From assembly GCA_947502635.1 (NCBI GenBank), contig CANNAN010000003.1, forward strand, positions 186,001-250,000: a stretch of 64,000 nucleotides of DNA. The letters are read 5' to 3'. Shown piece by piece: positions 44,139-54,523 of the stretch. This DNA is from an uncultured Flavobacteriaceae bacterium. GTDB taxonomy: Bacteria > Bacteroidota > Bacteroidia > Flavobacteriales > Flavobacteriaceae. The notes under the pieces are model-generated. The model saw nothing but the letters and a program-made list of their open reading frames with translations. It did no database searches and was not told where the DNA came from. Both the position numbers and the translations under genes were made by a program. How positions within the stretch are numbered: the first letter of the stretch is position 1; each line of letters begins with the position of its first letter.

Positions 44139-44999
44139 ATGATAACACAAGAGCAATTTGATGCAGAAATTAAAATGATAATTTCCAATGCAATAAGAGA
44201 AGATGTAGGAGATGGTGACCATAGTTCATTAGCTTGTATTCCAGAAAACGCCAAAGGGAGAGCGAAAATTTTAGTTAAAGACAAAGGTATTATTGGGGGG
44301 GTTAACTTTGCCAAAAAAGTATTAGCCTATGTTGATAAAAACCTAAAATTAGATGTTAAAATAGAAGACGGAACAGAAGTTACGTATGGTGATGTTGTGA
44401 TGTACATTGAAGGATCTTCTCAGTCTATTTTAAAGGCAGAACGTACAGTCTTAAATGCGATGCAGCGTATGAGTGCAATCGCTACTAAAACAAGAATGTT
44501 TGTCGATTTATTAAATGGAACCAATACAAAAATTCTAGATACTCGTAAAACAACACCTGGAATTCGCGTATTAGAAAAATGGGCAGTAGTTATTGGAGGC
44601 GGAGAAAATCATAGATTTGCATTGTATGATATGATCATGCTTAAAGATAATCATATCGATTTTGCTGGGGGCATTACAAAAGCCATTGAAATGACAAAAT
44701 CCTATCTAAGAGAAACTGGTAAAGATTTAAAAATTATGGTTGAGGCCCGAAACTTGGCTGAGGTTGAAGAAATATTAAGAAGTGACAGTATCTATAGAAT
44801 TTTACTTGATAACTTTGATTATGAAGATACAAGGAAAGCTGTAAAGCTGATAGATGGTAAATGTCTTACTGAATCTTCTGGTAATATAAACGAAGTCACA
44901 ATTAGACACTATGCAGAATGTGGTGTGAATTATATTTCATGTGGTGCTTTAACACATTCAGTCCATAATATGGATTTAAGTTTAAAGGCTGTGAACTAG
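44139..44999 (+). CDS. nadC: Nicotinate-nucleotide pyrophosphorylase
   Basis: A 286-residue enzyme that converts quinolinate and PRPP to nicotinate mononucleotide in NAD synthesis. Motifs are ERTVLNAMQRMSAIATKT, DTRKTTPGIRVLEKWAV, GGGENHRFALYDMIMLKDNH and VNYISCGALTHSV. A TATTTTTG box at 44112 sits 20 bases before the ATG and probably drives the nadC-yihY-priA run. Confidence 0.96.
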   Translation: MITQEQFDAEIKMIISNAIREDVGDGDHSSLACIPENAKGRAKILVKDKGIIGGVNFAKKVLAYVDKNLKLDVKIEDGTEVTYGDVVMYIEGSSQSILKAERTVLNAMQRMSAIATKTRMFVDLLNGTNTKILDTRKTTPGIRVLEKWAVVIGGGENHRFALYDMIMLKDNHIDFAGGITKAIEMTKSYLRETGKDLKIMVEARNLAEVEEILRSDSIYRILLDNFDYEDTRKAVKLIDGKCLTESSGNINEVTIRHYAECGVNYISCGALTHSVHNMDLSLKAVN

Positions 45000-45072
45000 T
45001 TTTTATTACTATTTAAATTAGTTTAGGTTTTTTGTGTTAAACGATAAACTTTTAAACTTTCAAATTAAATTA

Positions 45073-46014
45073 ATGACCAAACCCATTGAAGACAAGCTTG
45101 ATAAGATTCCAGTAATAAATGTCTTAGTACGGGTTTTTAAGCAGGTGAAATTACCAGGTCTCGAGGGACTCTCATTTTACGATTTATTAGAACTTTATAT
45201 TACAGGTATTGTAAGGGGGGCTTTAACAACACGGGCAAGTGCTATCGCCTTTAGTTTTTTTATGGCTTTGTTTCCTTTTCTGTTATTTGTGCTAATCATT
45301 ATTCCTTATGTGCCAATAGATGATTTTAAAGTTGAATTTCTAGCTTTTTTAGAGTCCTTTTTACCACCCAATACATCCGATTTTTTCTTTGAAAATATAT
45401 TTGAAAATATTGATCAAACGCAACGAGGCGGACTGTTATCGTCTGTTTTTGTATTATCAATAGGGTTAATGGCAAATGGAGTAAATGCTGTGTTCTCTGG
45501 TTTTGAAAATTCGTATCATGAGCAATTAACTCGTAACGTCTTTAAACAATATTTGTATGCCTTGAGTATTGCATTAATATTGGCTTTTTTACTTATTGTA
45601 ACCATAGCAGTTTTAGGTTATTTTCAAATATATGTAGTACAGGAATTATTAGGTGCTTTAGAAAATAAAGGATACCAAATGGAAAACCAAAATGTGTTGT
45701 GGACCGATATTGCTACTTATGCATTCTTTGTTATTATGGTGTATTTAGCAACAGCTACTTTATATTATTTTGGTACGCAAGAAGGAAAACATTCTAATTT
45801 CTTTTCAGTAGGCGCGTTATTTACAACATTGCTAATTATTTTGTCATCTTACCTGTTTGGTCTGTATATTGAAAATTTCGGACAATATAATAAGCTTTAC
45901 GGTTCTATTGGAGCCTTATTAATTTTATTGTTTTATTTGTGGCTTAATGCTAATATTTTATTGTTAGGGTATGAGTTAAATGCTTCATTGAATAAACTAC
46001 GTAAAAGCTGTTAA
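45073..46014 (+). CDS. YihY/UPF0761 (BrkB-like) inner-membrane protein
   Basis: About 313 residues from ATG 45073 (MTKPIEDKLDKIPVIN); a GTG at 45034 would add 13 residues. It has six hydrophobic helices. The family segment TTRASAIAFSFFMALFPFLLF opens the membrane part, and YGSIGALLILLFYLWLNANILLLGYELNA closes it. The role is unknown; members were once misnamed RNase BN. It precedes priA by three bases. Confidence 0.88.
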   Translation: MTKPIEDKLDKIPVINVLVRVFKQVKLPGLEGLSFYDLLELYITGIVRGALTTRASAIAFSFFMALFPFLLFVLIIIPYVPIDDFKVEFLAFLESFLPPNTSDFFFENIFENIDQTQRGGLLSSVFVLSIGLMANGVNAVFSGFENSYHEQLTRNVFKQYLYALSIALILAFLLIVTIAVLGYFQIYVVQELLGALENKGYQMENQNVLWTDIATYAFFVIMVYLATATLYYFGTQEGKHSNFFSVGALFTTLLIILSSYLFGLYIENFGQYNKLYGSIGALLILLFYLWLNANILLLGYELNASLNKLRKSC

Positions 46015-46017
46015 GTT

Positions 46018-48471
46018 ATGCAGTATTTTATAGATGTTATAATCCCCGTACCTCTTAAAAAACTATTTACTTATAGTATAAGTGCTTCTGAATATGATTT
46101 TTTAAAACCAGGCATGCGAGTAGCGGTACCTTTTGGGAAATCTAAAATATACACAGGTATTGTTTATAGAGTGCATAACGAGCCTCCAACAGCTTATGAA
46201 GCTAAAGATATTCAGCAAATTTTAGATGAGGTTCCTGTTGTAAATGAAAAACAGTTACAATTATGGCAATGGATAGCCGACTATTATATGTGTACGTTAG
46301 GTAATGTGATGCGAGCAGCTTTGCCTAGTGGTTTTATTTTAGAAAGTGAAACGGTTGTTTTAAAAAATAATATTAAAGATATTGATGAAACGGTATTAAA
46401 AGATGATGAGTTTTTGGTTTACGAAGCACTAAACCACCAATCCTCTTTAAAAATTCATGATATTTCTAATATCCTTGATAAGAAAAATGTATTACCAGTT
46501 ATTAAGCGATTAATAGAAAAGGAAGCTATTTCTGTTGAGGAAGAAGTCTATGAAAAATACAAACCTAAATTAGTTCGATATGTAAAATTGCATTCAAATT
46601 TTTCTTCAGAAACGGCGCTTCAAAAATTATTAGAAGACCTGAGCAGAGCACCTAAGCAGCGACAAGTAATTATGACCTTGTTTTCTGTTTCTGCAACCAC
46701 AAAAAAGCCCGTAAAGGTTTCAGAATTATCTACAGAAAGTGGGGCATCTAATGCTATTATAAAGTCGTTGATTGATAAAGGGGTGCTTGAAGAGTATTAT
46801 ATTCAAACCGATCGTGTTCAATATTCTGGAGATGAAAATGAAGCAACAAAACACCTTAACAAATATCAAGAAGTAGCTTTAAAGGAAATAAAGGACTCTT
46901 TTAATAAACATGCCGTTACATTGCTTCATGGAGTAACTTCTTCTGGAAAAACAGAAGTCTATGTCAAATTAATTGAAGATGCTTTAAAGAAAGGGAAGCA
47001 AGTGCTTTATTTGTTGCCAGAAATAGCGTTAACAACACAGTTAATAACGCGATTACAGAATTATTTCGGAGAGGAAGTCGCTGTTTTTCATTCTAAATAT
47101 TCATCGCATGAACGGGTTGAGGTTTGGAATCATGTTTTAAATAATTCAGGGAAAGCCAAAATAGTTTTGGGAGCGCGTTCTTCTATTTTTTTACCATTCG
47201 ATAATTTAGGGCTTATAATTGTTGATGAAGAGCATGAGCAATCTTTTAAGCAGTTTGACCCTGCGCCACGATATCATGCTCGCGATACTGCTGTTGTATT
47301 AGCATATATGCACGAAGCGAAAATACTTTTAGGATCTGCAACACCAAGTTTAGAAAGTTACTTTAATACCAAACAAGGTAAATATGGCTTAGTAGAAATT
47401 ACTAAACGTTACAATGATGTTTTGATGCCAGATATTGAATTAATTGATATTAAAGATAAGTTCAAGAAGAAGTTAATGAAAGGGCATTTTAGTGATAGAC
47501 TTATCGAAGAAATGACCGAAACTTTACGTGAAGGACATCAAATTATTTTATTTCAAAACAGACGTGGTTTTTCTCCCATAGTAGAATGTAATACATGTGG
47601 TAATTCACCACAATGTCCTAATTGTGATGTTAGTTTAACCTTTCATCAATATAGAAATCAATTGCGTTGTCATTATTGTGGTTATAACTCAGCTATGATA
47701 AAAGATTGTATGGCTTGTGGTGGTGCCGAGTTAGATACTAAAGGGTTTGGTACCGAACAAATTGAGGAAGAAGTAAAATTACTGTTTCCAGATTATAAGG
47801 TAGCAAGAATGGATTTAGATACCACAAGAGGAAAATATGGTTATGAAAAAATAATTACAGCTTTAGAGCAACAGGAAATAGATATTTTAGTGGGAACACA
47901 AATGCTAACTAAAGGTTTAGATTTTAGAAATGTCAAGTTGGTTGGTATTATGAATGCAGATAATATGCTGAATTTTCCAGATTTTAGAGCGCATGAACGT
48001 AGTTTTCAACTCATGTTGCAGGTATCGGGTAGAGCAGGGCGTACAGATGAACGGGGAAAAGTATTGATCCAAACATATAACCCATACCATAATATATTAC
48101 AGCAAGTGTCTACTAATAGCTATGTGGAGATGTATAATGAGCAAATGAACGATCGTTATAATTATAAATATCCGCCTATTTATAAACAAATAAAGATAAC
48201 TTTAAAACATAAAGACTATAATAAGGTAGATGCCGCCTCAGTCTGGTTGGCGAAATCTTTAAAGCAGGTTTTTAAAAACGATGTCTTAGGACCAGAATCA
48301 CCACCAATTTCCAGAATAAGAAATCAATTTCATAAAAATATCTTAGTCAAGATTCCCAAGCAGCAATCATTATCAAAAACAAAAAAAGCCATTATTAGAA
48401 TAAATAATAGCTTCCTTAGTATAAAAGATTTTCGGTCGGTTAAAATAATTCTAAATGTCGATAACTTTTAG
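46018..48471 (+). CDS. priA: Primosomal replication protein N' (PriA helicase)
   Basis: An 817-residue superfamily 2 helicase that restarts stalled replication forks. The order is: 3'-end-binding domain (about 1-100), Walker A GVTSSGKTEVY, the DEEH box IIVDEEHEQSFKQ, GSATPSLES, and the zinc-binding Cys cluster (CNTCG, CPNCD, CHYCG, CMACGG). Helicase motif V/VI follow (VGTQMLTKGLDF, QVSGRAGR). The length is in the usual range. It ends the nadC-yihY-priA unit. Confidence 0.96.
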   Translation: MQYFIDVIIPVPLKKLFTYSISASEYDFLKPGMRVAVPFGKSKIYTGIVYRVHNEPPTAYEAKDIQQILDEVPVVNEKQLQLWQWIADYYMCTLGNVMRAALPSGFILESETVVLKNNIKDIDETVLKDDEFLVYEALNHQSSLKIHDISNILDKKNVLPVIKRLIEKEAISVEEEVYEKYKPKLVRYVKLHSNFSSETALQKLLEDLSRAPKQRQVIMTLFSVSATTKKPVKVSELSTESGASNAIIKSLIDKGVLEEYYIQTDRVQYSGDENEATKHLNKYQEVALKEIKDSFNKHAVTLLHGVTSSGKTEVYVKLIEDALKKGKQVLYLLPEIALTTQLITRLQNYFGEEVAVFHSKYSSHERVEVWNHVLNNSGKAKIVLGARSSIFLPFDNLGLIIVDEEHEQSFKQFDPAPRYHARDTAVVLAYMHEAKILLGSATPSLESYFNTKQGKYGLVEITKRYNDVLMPDIELIDIKDKFKKKLMKGHFSDRLIEEMTETLREGHQIILFQNRRGFSPIVECNTCGNSPQCPNCDVSLTFHQYRNQLRCHYCGYNSAMIKDCMACGGAELDTKGFGTEQIEEEVKLLFPDYKVARMDLDTTRGKYGYEKIITALEQQEIDILVGTQMLTKGLDFRNVKLVGIMNADNMLNFPDFRAHERSFQLMLQVSGRAGRTDERGKVLIQTYNPYHNILQQVSTNSYVEMYNEQMNDRYNYKYPPIYKQIKITLKHKDYNKVDAASVWLAKSLKQVFKNDVLGPESPPISRIRNQFHKNILVKIPKQQSLSKTKKAIIRINNSFLSIKDFRSVKIILNVDNF

Positions 48472-48504
48472 TTTAATCCGGTTTAATTGGTTAGTTAGCT
48501 GGAT

Positions 48505-49200
48505 CTAAATATTATTTAAAGCATCAACTAATTGAGTCTTTTTGTTTCTGCTTAAAGGAATTTCATAAGCTCCAACTTCAACATTTTTGCTATTAAATCT
48601 GTCAATTTTATCAAGATTAACAATGTATGATTTATGGATTCTTAAAAATTTACCTTCAGGTAATTCTGCCTCAAAAGATTTCATTGTAGATAGTACGACT
48701 AGGCTAGTCTCTTCTGTAACTAGTTTTACATAATCACCAAGCGCTTCAATCCATTTAATGTCTTTAATGTAAACTTTACGCTTTTTTAGATTGCTCTTTA
48801 CAAAAATATGTTCACCTTCTTCTTCATTAAAGTCTAAAGTCAATCTATGTTGCTCTAAAGCTTTATCTACAGAAGTGTTAAAACGCTCTCTTGTAATTGG
48901 CTTATGTAAATAATCGGTAGCGTCGTAATTAAATGCTTTAAAAGCATATTCTGTTTTACCGGTTACAAAAATAATTTGAGGTTTGTTGTTTAATACGTCT
49001 AGAAGTTCAAATCCATTTAGCACTGGCATTTCAATGTCTAAAAAAATTAAATCTACTTGATGCGTATTTAAACCATTTTTAGTTTCTAAAGCACTACTAT
49101 ACTCTGCAATTAAATTAAGCGATGGATGATTCTCTACTAACTTAACTATTGAGAGACGTTGTATTGCCGAATCGTCTACTACTACACAGTTTAATGTCAT
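48505..49200 (-). CDS. LytTR-family response regulator, orphan
   Basis: A 231-residue response regulator. The receiver domain (1-115) has the phosphoacceptor Asp in LIFLDIEMPVLNG and the Lys in YLHKPITRE. The LytTR DNA-binding domain (about 130-231) contains KKRKVYIKDIKWIEALGDYV and LRIHKSYIVNLDKIDRF. No sensor kinase is adjacent, so its partner (often a LytS/YehU-type kinase) lies elsewhere. It is divergent from rpsF with a 200-base gap. Confidence 0.93.
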   Translation of the reverse strand: MTLNCVVVDDSAIQRLSIVKLVENHPSLNLIAEYSSALETKNGLNTHQVDLIFLDIEMPVLNGFELLDVLNNKPQIIFVTGKTEYAFKAFNYDATDYLHKPITRERFNTSVDKALEQHRLTLDFNEEEGEHIFVKSNLKKRKVYIKDIKWIEALGDYVKLVTEETSLVVLSTMKSFEAELPEGKFLRIHKSYIVNLDKIDRFNSKNVEVGAYEIPLSRNKKTQLVDALNNI

Positions 49201-49337
49201 AACATTTTATATTATTTCGGTTAAGATATCGACAATAGTACAAAAAATTCGGCTAAAAACCAAAAATCATCGTTAAAGCGTTCGTTTTAACATAATTTTA
49301 ACAATTTAAAAAAAGTAGCATTATGCTTGAATAATTA

Positions 49338-49368
49338 TTGTTTTATATGCAAATATTAACTATTTTTG
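49338..49368 (+). promoter_or_regulatory. Promoter of the rpsF operon
   Basis: TTG at 49338-49340 and TATTTTTG at 49361-49368 with 20 bases between, a full match to the flavobacterial promoter consensus, 31 bases before the rpsF ATG. Confidence 0.75.
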
Positions 49369-49399
49369 CACCCAATTTTTAACAATAAAATAGATTTTT

Positions 49400-49738
49400 A
49401 TGAATCATTATGAAACTGTTTTCATCTTAAATCCCGTTTTATCTGAAGATCAGATAAAGGAAACAGTAAAGAAATACGAAGATTTTCTTGTTTCTAACGG
49501 CGCTAAGATGATAGCTAAAGAAGATTGGGGGCTTAAAAAATTAGCTTACCCAATACAAAACAAGAAAAGTGGATTCTATCACTTATTTGAGTACACAGTA
49601 CCTGGTGAAGCAATTAATGCTTTAGAAGTAGAATTTAGACGTGATGAGCGTTTTATGCGTTACTTGACTGTAGCACTAGATAAACATGCTGTTTCTTGGG
49701 CAGAGAGAAGAAGAGAAAAACTTAAAGTAAAAGCTTAA
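49400..49738 (+). CDS. rpsF: 30S ribosomal protein S6
   Basis: A 112-residue ribosomal protein of the small-subunit platform, partner of S18. [41 protein letters not shown] and [18 protein letters not shown] are diagnostic. First gene of the S6-S18-L9 operon. The single-stranded DNA-binding protein gene found between S6 and S18 in some phyla is absent here. Confidence 0.97.
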   Translation: MNHYETVFILNPVLSEDQIKETVKKYEDFLVSNGAKMIAKEDWGLKKLAYPIQNKKSGFYHLFEYTVPGEAINALEVEFRRDERFMRYLTVALDKHAVSWAERRREKLKVKA

Positions 49739-49740
49739 TT

Positions 49741-50037
49741 ATGTCATCGATAGAACAACAATCAAAAGGAAAAAAAGACGGAGAAATTAGATATTTAACG
49801 CCGTTGAATATTGAGACAAACAAACAAAAGAAATATTGTCGTTTCAAAAAATCAGGTATTAAATATATCGATTATAAAGATCCAGATTTCTTATTAAAGT
49901 TTGTAAATGAGCAAGGTAAAATTTTACCAAGACGTTTAACAGGAACTTCATTAAAGTATCAAAGAAAAGTATCTGTAGCTGTGAAAAGAGCACGTCACTT
50001 AGCTTTAATGCCATACGTAGCAGATTTATTAAAATAA
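49741..50037 (+). CDS. rpsR: 30S ribosomal protein S18
   Basis: A 98-residue ribosomal protein. A lineage-typical N-terminal extension ([20 protein letters not shown]) precedes the conserved core [18 protein letters not shown] and [20 protein letters not shown], ending with [12 protein letters not shown]. Two bases separate it from rpsF. Confidence 0.97.
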   Translation: MSSIEQQSKGKKDGEIRYLTPLNIETNKQKKYCRFKKSGIKYIDYKDPDFLLKFVNEQGKILPRRLTGTSLKYQRKVSVAVKRARHLALMPYVADLLK

Positions 50038-50050
50038 AATACCGATAACA

Positions 50051-50497
50051 ATGGAACTTATATTAAAACAAGACGTTGAAAATTTAGGATTTAAAGACGA
50101 TGTTGTAACAGTTAAGAACGGTTATGGTAGAAATTTTTTAATTCCTCAAGGACAAGCCATCCTTGCTACTTCTTCTGCTAAAAAAGTATTGGCAGAAAAT
50201 TTAAAGCAAAGAGCTTTTAAAGAAAAGAAAATAGTTGATGATGCTACGAAAATTGCTGAGGCTTTAAAAGCATTAGAAATTAAAATCGCTGCAAAAGTGG
50301 GTGCTGGAGACAAGTTATTTGGTTCTGTGAATAATATTAATGTAGCTGAAGCTCTTGAAAAAGAAGGACAAACTATTGATAAAAAATTCATTACAGTAAC
50401 AACGATTAAACGTACAGGAAAATACAACGCTGTTATACGTTTACACAGAGAGGTGTCTGTTGATTTAGCTTTTGAAGTTATTGCACAAGCAAACTAG
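50051..50497 (+). CDS. rplI: 50S ribosomal protein L9
   Basis: A 148-residue ribosomal protein. The N-domain MELILKQDVENLGFKDDVV with VKNGYGRNFLIPQGQA is diagnostic; a long helix and the C-domain with GSVNNINVAEAL follow. The last gene of the operon, before a strong terminator. Confidence 0.97.
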   Translation: MELILKQDVENLGFKDDVVTVKNGYGRNFLIPQGQAILATSSAKKVLAENLKQRAFKEKKIVDDATKIAEALKALEIKIAAKVGAGDKLFGSVNNINVAEALEKEGQTIDKKFITVTTIKRTGKYNAVIRLHREVSVDLAFEVIAQAN

Positions 50498-50536
50498 AAG
50501 TATTAACAATTAGTTAATAAAACGTTTAAATATTGT

Positions 50537-50568
50537 AAAGCCATTCTTAATGAATGGCTTTTTTTTTG
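50537..50568 (+). terminator. Rho-independent terminator of the rpsF-rpsR-rplI operon
   Basis: AAAGCCATTC (50537-50546) pairs with GAATGGCTTT (50552-50561) around five bases and is followed by a T run to about 50567. Confidence 0.9.
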
Positions 50569-50570
50569 TT

Positions 50571-50578
50571 TATTTTTG
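50571..50578 (+). promoter_or_regulatory. -7 box upstream of the TonB-dependent receptor
   Basis: TATTTTTG, a TAnnTTTG match directly after the rplI terminator and 50 bases before the receptor ATG. The -33 region would fall inside the terminator and has no clear TTG. Confidence 0.4.
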
Positions 50579-50628
50579 TTGGTATTAAAAGCTATGCATG
50601 CATAGTAGACTAACTTAAATAAATTCAA

Positions 50629-53600
50629 ATGAAAAAAACAACCCTTACAATTTTTTTCTTGTTTTTTGGGATTCTTGCATTTTCGCAGGTCACAACATCA
50701 AACATAAAAGGTCTAATCTTAGATGAAAAATCGAATCCACTTCCAGGTGCAAATGTGCTTGCGATCCATACCCCAACAGGTACTAAATATGGAGCAGCAA
50801 CAAACTTTGATGGAAGATTTAACTTATTAAATTTAAGAGTAGGAGGGCCTTACACCATCACTGTTAGTTTTATAGGGTACCAAGAACAATCGTTTAACGA
50901 TATATTTTTAACCTTAGGTAAAACACAAAATCTTGATTTAAATTTAGTTGCAGATAGTGAAGAATTAGATGCTGTAGTTATACAAGGATCTGGAGGTACA
51001 GGTACATTTGGTAGTGATCGTACTGGAGCAGAAACAAGTGTAGGACGTCGGGAATTAACACGTTTACCTACTATTTCAAGATCTGCTGCGGATTTTACCA
51101 GATTGGAGCCATCAGCAAGTGGAAACTCTTTTGGAGGTAGAAACGATCAATTTAATAATTTCTCATTAGATGGGGCTATCTTTAATAACCCATTTGGGTT
51201 AGATGCAGCAACTCCTGGTGGGCAAACCGATGCACAACCAATTTCGCTAGATGCTATAGAGCAAATACAAGTTTCGCTTGCTCCCTATGATGTCACACAA
51301 TCAGGATTTACAGGAGCTTCAGTAAATGCAGTTACTAAAAGTGGGACTAACGAATTTCATGGTACGGTTTATGGTTTTTTTAGAAATGAAGATTTAACTG
51401 GTGGGAAAGTAAATGGCGAAGACGTGCCAACATCAAATCTTGAACAAAATCAATACGGAATTAGTATTGGAGGTCCCATAGTAAAAGATAAATTATTCTT
51501 TTTTACCAATTTTGAAAAAGATGATAGAACAGATTTAGGAACCAATGGATGGGTGCCTAATACGGGGTCTGGAGCAGTTAATGAATCTCGGGTTTTAGAA
51601 AGCGATTTTATTGCTGTTCAAAATGCATTAACTAATTTAGGTTATAATACTGGTAGGTTTGAAGGCTTTAACTATGGGTCTAAATCTACAAAAGGTATTT
51701 TTAAATTAGATTGGAATATTAATGATAATAACCGATTGGCTATTATTTATAATTTTTTAAATGCATCAAAAGAAAAACCAGCACATCCAACAGCTTTGAG
51801 TACTAGAGGACCTAGTTTTCAAACATTACAATTTGAAAATTCTGGCTATGAAATTAATAACAAATTGCAATCTGTTCAAGTGGAGTTAAACTCTACTTTT
51901 TCAGGCGATATGACGAATAAATTTCAATTTGGCTATACACATTTTGATGATTTTAGAAACCCTTTATCTGGACCAGCTCCAGTAATTACAATTCAAGATG
52001 GGGCAGGTTCAAATTATATCATTGCTGGTCATGAACCTTTTTCAATTAATAATGAATTAGATCAAAAAGTGATTCAATTAACCAATAATTTGAATATAGT
52101 TAAAGGGAATCATACCTATACGATAGGTTTTTCTTTTGAGAAATTTGCTTTTAAAAACTCTTTTAACCTTGTTAATTATGAGTCTTTTAATTTCGGAATA
52201 TTCCCATATTTTGGAATATTTAGTCCCTATCCAGATGTACAAACATTTTTAGATAATGCCCAGTCTGGCGGTTTAGTAGATCAATATTTAACTGCAACTC
52301 AAAATGCTTTCGATACGTCCAACACTAATGGAACTGGTAATGATGGTGGTTGGAAATTAGCAGAACTTAATGTTGGTCAATTATCTTTTTATGTTCAGGA
52401 CGACTGGAATGTAACAGATGCATTTAAAGTAACTTATGGGGTGCGTTTTGACAAGCCTTTGTATTTTAATACTGCAGATTTAATTCAGAAATATATAGAT
52501 ACAGATAATGGTGCAACAAGAGATAATTCGGTATCTTATTTCAATCCAAATAAAAATGAAGAGGTAAATTTAGATTCAACAACTTTACCTAATAATGATT
52601 GGTTAATATCACCAAGGTTAGGTTTTAATTGGGATGTAAATAATGAGAATAAAACACAAGTAAGAGGAGGAACAGGGTTGTTTACAGGACGTTTTCCATT
52701 CGTTTGGTTGGGTAACCAAGTAAGTGGTGCAGATGATGGTTTCTTCCAGTTAATTGATCCTGATTATAAATGGCCCCAAGTTTGGAGAACTAACATAGGT
52801 GCAGATCACAGACTAGAAAATGGTATTACGCTTACAACCGATCTTTCTTATACTAAAGATTTAAATGCTGCGCATGTACAGAACTGGGGGTTAAGAAACC
52901 CATCTGGTACATTAAATGCTCCAGGAGATAATAGGCCTGTTTATGTCTCTGGAGATGCTGGTAATAATGCTTATGTATTTACAAATTCTGATAAAGGACG
53001 TATTTGGAATGCAACATTAAAAGCACAGAAAACATTTGACAATGGATTTTATACAAGTTTAGCGTATAACTATCTTAACTCTAAGGATGTAAATTCTATT
53101 GAAGCAGAAATTACAGGAGATGCTTTTGATTTTAATCCTAATTTAGGGAATGCAAATAATGATGTGTTATCATATTCTAAATATGGTGATACACATCGTT
53201 TTATTGGTGTAGGAAGTAAAAAATGGGTATATGGAAGCGATAAATGGGCAACTACAATCTCTACATTTTTTGAATATGCGCAAGGTGGACGTTTTAACTA
53301 TACATACGCTGGGAACATTAATGGAGATAGTTCTTTTCAGAACAATGATTTAATTTATATACCTACAGCTTCAGAAGTACAACAAATGCAATTTTCTGGA
53401 CCAGGACAAGCTGAAGATTTTGAACGTTTTATTCAACAGGATAAATATTTGAAAGATAATAGAGGTCGTTATTTTGATCGTTATGGAGCATTAGCCCCGT
53501 GGAGAGGTCGCTGGGATATTAAAATTTTACAAGACTTCAATTTTAAAGTAAGCGGAGATAAAACAAATACGCTGCAAGTGAGTTTGGATATTCTTAACTT

Positions 53601-53790
53601 CGGAAATCTTATTAATTCAGATTGGGGTGTTGTTGAGCAACCTAATAACTTGTCTCCTCTTGGTGTTGATACTTCGGGAAGTGAGCCTGTTTATACTTTT
53701 AATGGAGGGACTGATACTAAAACATTTGGTTTTGATTCTAGTTTAGCTTCCAGATGGCAAGCTCAATTTGGTTTACGTTATATTTTCTAA
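50629..53790 (+). CDS. Oar-like TonB-dependent outer-membrane receptor
   Basis: A 1053-residue outer-membrane protein with signal MKKTTLTIFFLFFGILAFSQ. Residues about 24-110 are a carboxypeptidase-regulatory-like beta domain (SNIKGLILDEKSNPLPGANV ... VSFIGYQEQ). A plug domain (about 130-250: LPTISRSAADFTRLEPSASG, VNAVTKSGTNEFHGTVYGFF) and a large beta barrel ending in WQAQFGLRYIF follow. No SusD-like partner is next to it, so it is Oar-like rather than a SusC glycan system. The substrate is unknown; roles range from nutrient uptake to protein secretion. Confidence 0.92.
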   Translation: MKKTTLTIFFLFFGILAFSQVTTSNIKGLILDEKSNPLPGANVLAIHTPTGTKYGAATNFDGRFNLLNLRVGGPYTITVSFIGYQEQSFNDIFLTLGKTQNLDLNLVADSEELDAVVIQGSGGTGTFGSDRTGAETSVGRRELTRLPTISRSAADFTRLEPSASGNSFGGRNDQFNNFSLDGAIFNNPFGLDAATPGGQTDAQPISLDAIEQIQVSLAPYDVTQSGFTGASVNAVTKSGTNEFHGTVYGFFRNEDLTGGKVNGEDVPTSNLEQNQYGISIGGPIVKDKLFFFTNFEKDDRTDLGTNGWVPNTGSGAVNESRVLESDFIAVQNALTNLGYNTGRFEGFNYGSKSTKGIFKLDWNINDNNRLAIIYNFLNASKEKPAHPTALSTRGPSFQTLQFENSGYEINNKLQSVQVELNSTFSGDMTNKFQFGYTHFDDFRNPLSGPAPVITIQDGAGSNYIIAGHEPFSINNELDQKVIQLTNNLNIVKGNHTYTIGFSFEKFAFKNSFNLVNYESFNFGIFPYFGIFSPYPDVQTFLDNAQSGGLVDQYLTATQNAFDTSNTNGTGNDGGWKLAELNVGQLSFYVQDDWNVTDAFKVTYGVRFDKPLYFNTADLIQKYIDTDNGATRDNSVSYFNPNKNEEVNLDSTTLPNNDWLISPRLGFNWDVNNENKTQVRGGTGLFTGRFPFVWLGNQVSGADDGFFQLIDPDYKWPQVWRTNIGADHRLENGITLTTDLSYTKDLNAAHVQNWGLRNPSGTLNAPGDNRPVYVSGDAGNNAYVFTNSDKGRIWNATLKAQKTFDNGFYTSLAYNYLNSKDVNSIEAEITGDAFDFNPNLGNANNDVLSYSKYGDTHRFIGVGSKKWVYGSDKWATTISTFFEYAQGGRFNYTYAGNINGDSSFQNNDLIYIPTASEVQQMQFSGPGQAEDFERFIQQDKYLKDNRGRYFDRYGALAPWRGRWDIKILQDFNFKVSGDKTNTLQVSLDILNFGNLINSDWGVVEQPNNLSPLGVDTSGSEPVYTFNGGTDTKTFGFDSSLASRWQAQFGLRYIF

Positions 53791-53817
53791 AAATAATAAC
53801 ATATATATTCTTAAATT

Positions 53818-53847
53818 TGCGCTCCTAATTAAGGGGCGCATTTTTTT
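53818..53847 (+). terminator. Rho-independent terminator after the TonB-dependent receptor
   Basis: TGCGCTCCT (53818-53826) pairs with AGGGGCGCA (53832-53840, one T-G pair) around AATTA, followed by seven T. Confidence 0.88.
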
Positions 53848-54000
53848 GTGTCAAACCCTAAGTTATGTATGAGCATTTCAAAATGAAGGTTGAAGAAACA
53901 ATAATGCAATAGATTTTGCAGTAGTTTTTTAATACATGATGCGGGGTAAATGAATATATAACATAAAATAACGTGTGTTAAAGCGTTCAAATTTTTAAAA

Positions 54001-54468
54001 ATGAAGTACTCAAGACTGACCAAAGAACAATTTGAAGAATTACATCAAGAGTTTATTAACTTTTTGGCTACACAATCTATTACTGCAGATGAGTGGGCTA
54101 ATCTAAAAACCAATAAGCCTGAATTGGCGGAAATGGAACTAGATGTATTTAGTGATCTCATTTGGGAAGGGGTTTTAAATAAAGCAGAATATTTAGAGCA
54201 TATATCGCCGCAACATATGTATTTGTTTCGTTTAGGAAACGATAAAATGAATGCTCTGGTTGTTACTTTAAAGAATGATGTCGATATTACCACTGAAGAT
54301 GGCTATAAGTGGCTCCGTGAAAACTTAATGGATGAAAATGTTGAGTTTTTACAAGCAGATAAAGACTATACAGACGACAAAAACTTAGATAAGTTTAAAA
54401 TGATAGAACAAGGAGCTTCTATAACCAAAGGTGATTTGTATAAGTATTTTGATAAGTTGATAAATTAA
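54001..54468 (+). CDS. Conserved flavobacterial hypothetical protein (DUF6495-like)
   Basis: A 155-residue acidic soluble protein starting MKYSRLTKEQFEELHQEFIN. It is mainly helical; conserved-looking stretches are DVFSDLIWEGVLNKAEYLEHISPQHMYLFRLG and ASITKGDLYKYFDKLIN. I believe it is the family named DUF6495, from memory. The function is unknown. It precedes hisS with repeat hairpins in between. Confidence 0.7.
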   Translation: MKYSRLTKEQFEELHQEFINFLATQSITADEWANLKTNKPELAEMELDVFSDLIWEGVLNKAEYLEHISPQHMYLFRLGNDKMNALVVTLKNDVDITTEDGYKWLRENLMDENVEFLQADKDYTDDKNLDKFKMIEQGASITKGDLYKYFDKLIN

Positions 54469-54523
54469 TGTTTAGTTACAGTATTTAGTGTTAGCTAGCA
54501 GTTAATTTTTCTATTGAAAAAAC

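Noticed and set aside
50629-53790. SusC/SusD polysaccharide utilisation locus
   Set aside because: The receptor is Oar-like and no SusD-like lipoprotein or glycan enzyme is adjacent.
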